Shown: one piece after another, positions 59,527 through 64,000 of the stretch | Layout: each line of letters starts with the position of its first letter | How positions within the stretch are numbered: the first letter of the stretch is position 1 | Assembly (NCBI GenBank): GCA_028868855.1 | Contig: JAGWTR010000009.1 | Span: 82,111-146,110, forward strand | Length of the DNA stretch: 64,000 nucleotides | Origin: Burkholderiales bacterium | GTDB taxonomy: Bacteria > Pseudomonadota > Gammaproteobacteria > Burkholderiales > Burkholderiaceae_C | Reading direction: 5' to 3' | Notes under the pieces: generated by a model | What the model was told of the DNA's origin: nothing | Database searches by the model: none | What the model saw: only the letters and a program-made list of their open reading frames with translations | Position numbers and translations under genes: made by a program

Positions 59527-60732
59527 TCAAATCGGCGACAGCTTGGGGACATTGGGACGAAGCCCATAGATCTCCATCGCTTGAATAAACGACTCGGCGC
59601 TGCGGTCGATCAAAAAACGCCGGTTAAAACACTTCACGGCGTTGTCTCGCACATGCGCCCACTCAGTGGGCCGGGCCGCCACCCAGGTGTCAAGAAGCCG
59701 ACCCGTGCCGGCCAGGTCATCCGAGTCGACAAACCCCGCGCCAGCTTGCTGCACCTCGCGCCAGATGTTGACCTGGTTCGATATCAAGACCGGCACACCA
59801 CAGGCCAGGGCTTCGGCCACCGCGATGCCAAAGTTCTCTTGATGAGACGGCAAGATGAACGCGTCAGCGCATCGAAAGGCGCCCCACTTCACGTCCCCAG
59901 AGACCATGCCCGTCCAGGTGATTCGATCCTCCAGAGCCAAAGACTGCGCCAAGCTTTTCATGGCGTGCCCATAGGCGTCATCGGAGGGGCCGGCCATGAC
60001 GATGTGCAGGTCTCGTGCCTCATCCGGGGTCAGGCGCTTGAGCAGGGACGCGAAGGAATTCAGGAGCAGGTCCGGCCCTTTTTTCACGTGGACGCGCCCC
60101 AGAAACAGCAGGCAACGCTTGCCCGCCAGGTGTGGAAACCGTGCCAGGAATGCCTGGCGCTGCGCATCGGCCTGCGCCGGTGGCGCGCTGGTCCCGTAAT
60201 TGACGACGTATTCGTCACATTTGTAGAGCCAGAAGGACTGCCGAGCCAGGCGCCGCTCGTCCTCGCAGGTGAACAACACCGCCGTGGCGTCCCGCAAAAG
60301 CCGATACTCGGCCCAAGGCCAGTACAACCACTTCTTCAAGTGTTTCAGCGGGTAGGTGCGCTTGAACCACGGGTCCAGCATGCCGTGCGGGTAAACAAAA
60401 TAGGGCGTCGGCGAACCACGAAGCGCCAACCAGGCCCCGAAGGAATGGAATTGCCACAGGCCATTGACGATCACCACGTCATAGTCGCTGCGGTGCGCGC
60501 GAAGCCAAGACACCAGCTTGGGTGAGTAGCCATAGGCCAAACGCCCCGGGCCCATGGCGTGGCATTTGATGGGGCAGTCCCTGACCCATGGACTGGCGGG
60601 ATCGTCCAGCGAGACGACTTCAATGGTGTGCCCTTGCCGCCGATTCACTGCGGACAACTGCTTCACCCCTTCAATGGGCCCGCCACCGACCGGATTGACC
60701 GATGCAATGCAATGGAGAATTCGAAATGACAT
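59527..60732 (-). CDS. Glycosyltransferase family 4
   Basis: A 401-residue GT-B transferase. The N-terminal domain has NPVGGGPIEGVKQL; the C-terminal domain has GRVHVKKGPDLLL and the E-x7-E segment HQENFGIAVAEALACGVPVL for the sugar-nucleotide. Likely it adds a hexose in exopolysaccharide assembly, since epsF, epsG and gmd are close by on the other strand. Donor and acceptor are unknown. It follows the membrane Cys-motif gene by 15 bases. Confidence 0.88.
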   Translation of the reverse strand: MSFRILHCIASVNPVGGGPIEGVKQLSAVNRRQGHTIEVVSLDDPASPWVRDCPIKCHAMGPGRLAYGYSPKLVSWLRAHRSDYDVVIVNGLWQFHSFGAWLALRGSPTPYFVYPHGMLDPWFKRTYPLKHLKKWLYWPWAEYRLLRDATAVLFTCEDERRLARQSFWLYKCDEYVVNYGTSAPPAQADAQRQAFLARFPHLAGKRCLLFLGRVHVKKGPDLLLNSFASLLKRLTPDEARDLHIVMAGPSDDAYGHAMKSLAQSLALEDRITWTGMVSGDVKWGAFRCADAFILPSHQENFGIAVAEALACGVPVLISNQVNIWREVQQAGAGFVDSDDLAGTGRLLDTWVAARPTEWAHVRDNAVKCFNRRFLIDRSAESFIQAMEIYGLRPNVPKLSPI

Positions 60733-60747
60733 AGGGCGGCGGATTTT

Positions 60748-61308
60748 TTAGCGTTGTGCAATGACTTGGGCCGTGCCTGCGCTGGCATAGGCTTTTCGTG
60801 CACAGTCGGGGCACACCTTGGGCACCGCAACGGCACCGCCGTGTTCACAGATATAGCTTTCGAAGTCACGCCAATGGCCGTCTGGCGATCCGATGTTGCG
60901 GCATTGAGAACATATGGGCAGGGGCCCTGAGAACGCCTGCAGCCGACGGCGATTCGCCGCCAAGGTCGCCTGGGTGTGATGGATGCCAGCGACCGCGCAC
61001 AAGAAAAACACCAACCGGTTCAAGCCGTTCCAGTACACCACCCAAGACTGGTGGTACGGATGACCCGCCTGCAAGTCAGCGACGATCCAGGCCGCCGAGC
61101 AGATGAACGCCACGACAACCCCACCGCCTGTCCCGAAATACCGCATCGCCAAGCCGATGGGCAGCAAGTACACGACAAACACCGACACCTCATAGCCCGT
61201 CACATAGTCGAACAAGCCACACAAGCCGATCACCGCGACGATCAGCAATGCCGCGACTGACAAGGGCGGATTCTTCATGACCTTGGACAGGTGGAGGGTA
61301 CTCATCAT
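60748..61308 (-). CDS. Membrane protein with C-terminal Cys/His zinc-type motif
   Basis: 186 residues: four transmembrane segments (about 17-35, 41-58, 61-79, 93-112) and a cytoplasmic end with CSQC (133-136), W146, E150, Y152, H156 and CPDC (166-169). That CxxC...GxW...ExYI...H...CPxC pattern is appended to many signalling proteins (histidine kinases, PAS proteins), usually after a sensor domain; here it is joined to a MASE-like membrane module. Function is not known; metal or redox sensing is possible. It is in tandem with the glycosyltransferase and divergent from epsF. Confidence 0.75.
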   Translation of the reverse strand: MMSTLHLSKVMKNPPLSVAALLIVAVIGLCGLFDYVTGYEVSVFVVYLLPIGLAMRYFGTGGGVVVAFICSAAWIVADLQAGHPYHQSWVVYWNGLNRLVFFLCAVAGIHHTQATLAANRRRLQAFSGPLPICSQCRNIGSPDGHWRDFESYICEHGGAVAVPKVCPDCARKAYASAGTAQVIAQR

Positions 61309-61574
61309 TGATCAGCGTGACGCGGCGTGACTTCCAGTGAAGACACACAGCCTACCGATCGACTGTGACAACACCGTGATGGGGTGGCGCACGCGATGAA
61401 CCGGCGTAACCCCTTGAATCAGTGGTCGTCGAATCCGTCGACAAATTGTCACAGCAAGTTCGTAGACTCCGCCCGAAATCAGCATTCGGACCCGCCGCGC
61501 CTGTCACGTCGCAGCACCACTTGAGCATCTATGTTGCCCCCCTTGCCGTCCCCGATCAGCGACTGGAGTCGCGC

Positions 61575-62993
61575 ATGACTTTTGAACAACTGTTCGCCAT
61601 CTTGAGAGCGCGTTGGATCATCGCCGCCAGCGTATTCCTGCTGATTCTGAGTGCCGCGACGGCATCAACGGTGCTCAAAGCAAAGTCCTACACCGCCGCT
61701 GCCTCGGTGGTCGTGGACATCAAGTCGCCCGACCCCATTGCCGGTGCCGTTCTGTCCGGTGCGGCATCCCCCAGTTATTTGATGACGCAGATCGACGTCA
61801 TGACCAGTCAACGCGTGGGCTTGAAAGTCGTGTCCGACCTCAAGCTCAACGAAATCGCGGTCCTGCGCGACAACTGGATGAACGCCACCAAAGGCGTCGG
61901 CGACTTCAAAGGCTGGCTGGCCGACATGTTTCGCCACTCGCTTGAGGTGCACCCCTCGCGCGGATCGAACGTCATCAATGTGGCCTTCACGGGCTCGGAT
62001 CCCGATTTTGCCGCCGCCATCGCCAATGCATTCGTCAAGGCTTACCTGGACGTCAACATGCAGCTACGCACCGACCCGGCCAAGCAATACAGCCAGTTCT
62101 TCGACACCCATGGCAAGCAGTTGCGCGAGCAACTGGAAACGGCGCAGACACGCTTGTCGGAGTTCCAGCGACGACAAGGCATTGTGGTCACCGACGAACG
62201 GCTGGACGTTGAAATGACCCGCCTGAATGAGCTGTCCACACAGCTGGTGCAACTGCAAGCGGCAGTGGCCGATTCCGGGAGCCGTCAAGCGGCCGTCAAT
62301 GCCCAGGGCGACAAGACGCAGGACGTGATGATGAACCCCCTGGTCAGCACGCTCAAGAGCAATCTCTCCCAGCAAGAAAATCAGTTGGAACTGCTCACCA
62401 CCCGACTGGGCGATGAGCATCCGCAGGTTCGCGAACTGCGCAATGGCATCGCCGACACTCGCAGGAAGCTCGACGTCGAGGTTCACCGCGTGAGCTCCAG
62501 CTTTGGCATCAGCAACTCGGTCAATGTGGCGCGGGCGTCGCAAATTCGTGCGGCGCTGGAGGCCCAACGCGCCACGGTTCTGAAAATGAAATCGGTGCGC
62601 GATCAAGCCGCCATGCTGCAGCGCGATGCCGACAACGCCCAGCGCGCTTATGAGGGCGTCATGGTTCGCGGCAACACCACCAACCTGGAGAGCCAGGCGC
62701 TGCTGGACAACGTGGCCGCGCTGGAATATGCCACTGCGCCATCGGTGCCATCGGGCCCGCGCGTCGTCAACAACATCGGGCTGGGTGCGCTGGTTGGCCT
62801 GATCCTCGCCTTGGCCGCCGCGCTGCTGGCCGAGCGACGGGATCGCCGCTTGCGCACCTTCGGTGAGATCGAGGCACTCACGAAGCTACCCGCCATCGGC
62901 CTGATCCCCTCATTCAAGAAACGCAAAAAGAGCACGGAGTTGCCCAAGCGCCTGCACTTGACGTCAACCCCATTCAAGGCCTTGGCCAAATAG
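61575..62993 (+). CDS. epsF: Chain length determinant protein EpsF
   Basis: 472 residues from the ATG at 61575 (GGAG upstream). It is a Wzz/GumC-type polysaccharide co-polymerase: N-terminal transmembrane helix (about 17-37), long periplasmic coiled coil (about 170-370, with ETAQTRLSEFQRRQGIVV) and C-terminal transmembrane helix (GLGALVGLILALAAALLAE). It controls chain length of the exported polysaccharide with EpsG. It heads the epsF-epsG-gmd stretch. The upstream in-frame extension has no ribosome-binding site. Confidence 0.9.
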   Translation: MTFEQLFAILRARWIIAASVFLLILSAATASTVLKAKSYTAAASVVVDIKSPDPIAGAVLSGAASPSYLMTQIDVMTSQRVGLKVVSDLKLNEIAVLRDNWMNATKGVGDFKGWLADMFRHSLEVHPSRGSNVINVAFTGSDPDFAAAIANAFVKAYLDVNMQLRTDPAKQYSQFFDTHGKQLREQLETAQTRLSEFQRRQGIVVTDERLDVEMTRLNELSTQLVQLQAAVADSGSRQAAVNAQGDKTQDVMMNPLVSTLKSNLSQQENQLELLTTRLGDEHPQVRELRNGIADTRRKLDVEVHRVSSSFGISNSVNVARASQIRAALEAQRATVLKMKSVRDQAAMLQRDADNAQRAYEGVMVRGNTTNLESQALLDNVAALEYATAPSVPSGPRVVNNIGLGALVGLILALAAALLAERRDRRLRTFGEIEALTKLPAIGLIPSFKKRKKSTELPKRLHLTSTPFKALAK

Positions 62994-63008
62994 GACCTCG
63001 TCAACGCC

Positions 63009-64000
<992 letters not shown>

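Overview
The window is GC-rich bacterial DNA from a betaproteobacterium, most likely of the order Burkholderiales (Comamonadaceae or a close family). This rests on the ribosomal protein sequences, the pilT/pilU block, the EpsF/EpsG exopolysaccharide genes and the style of the small conserved hypotheticals. No transposon, integrase, phage gene or CRISPR array was seen. It reads as a chromosomal core segment carrying several accessory modules.

1-12.6 kb is a denitrification island on the minus strand. In transcription order it is norC-norB-norQ-(membrane polyferredoxin)-norD, then a 304-bp regulatory gap, then nirS-nirM-nirC-nirF-nirDL-nirG-nirH-nirJ, with nirJ cut by the left edge. It encodes cytochrome cd1 nitrite reductase, its c-type electron carriers, the heme d1 pathway and cytochrome-c-dependent NO reductase. 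FNR/DNR-type boxes lie before norC (two) and before nirS (one). NirD and NirL are fused, and a NapH/NosR-like iron-sulfur protein sits inside the nor operon.

12.6-21.6 kb holds an RhlE-type helicase and then a TetR regulator divergent from a five-gene acyl-CoA degradation operon: acyl-CoA dehydrogenase, thiolase, FadB/FadJ-type fusion, an alpha-methylacyl-CoA racemase-like CoA enzyme and a second dehydrogenase. The intergenic region carries strong palindromes. 21.7-25.1 kb has a DUF1304 membrane protein and a Fur-box-controlled TonB receptor with a PepSY membrane protein. 25.1-31.7 kb is a mixed housekeeping stretch: diguanylate cyclase, tRNA-Arg, a cytochrome c, YheT hydrolase, PurU, a CHCC zinc protein, IlvE and initiator tRNA.

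31.8-41.4 kb is the spc/alpha ribosomal block (rplN to rplQ, including the small rpmJ). It is transcribed on the minus strand from a consensus promoter overlapping the end of tldD. A terminator-like UUCG hairpin and a second promoter split the alpha operon between rpsK and rpsD. 41.4-51.9 kb contains tldD, rsmI divergent from yraN-diaA-dolP, a beta-hydroxyacid dehydrogenase, pilT-(cyclic-nucleotide-binding protein)-pilU, yggS-proC and ubiA.

51.9-58.5 kb is a tripartite RND efflux operon divergent from an AcrR/TtgR-type repressor, with a near-perfect AcrR-like operator between them. 58.5-64 kb holds a histidine phosphatase, a DUF1840 protein, and the edge of an exopolysaccharide cluster: a glycosyltransferase, a membrane protein with a Cys/His motif, epsF, epsG and the start of gmd.

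I did not find a clearly new multi-gene system. The items most worth following are the polyferredoxin inside the nor operon, the cyclic-nucleotide-binding protein between the two pilus retraction ATPases, the TetR/palindrome control of an operon that may degrade methyl-branched acyl-CoAs, and the split alpha ribosomal operon.
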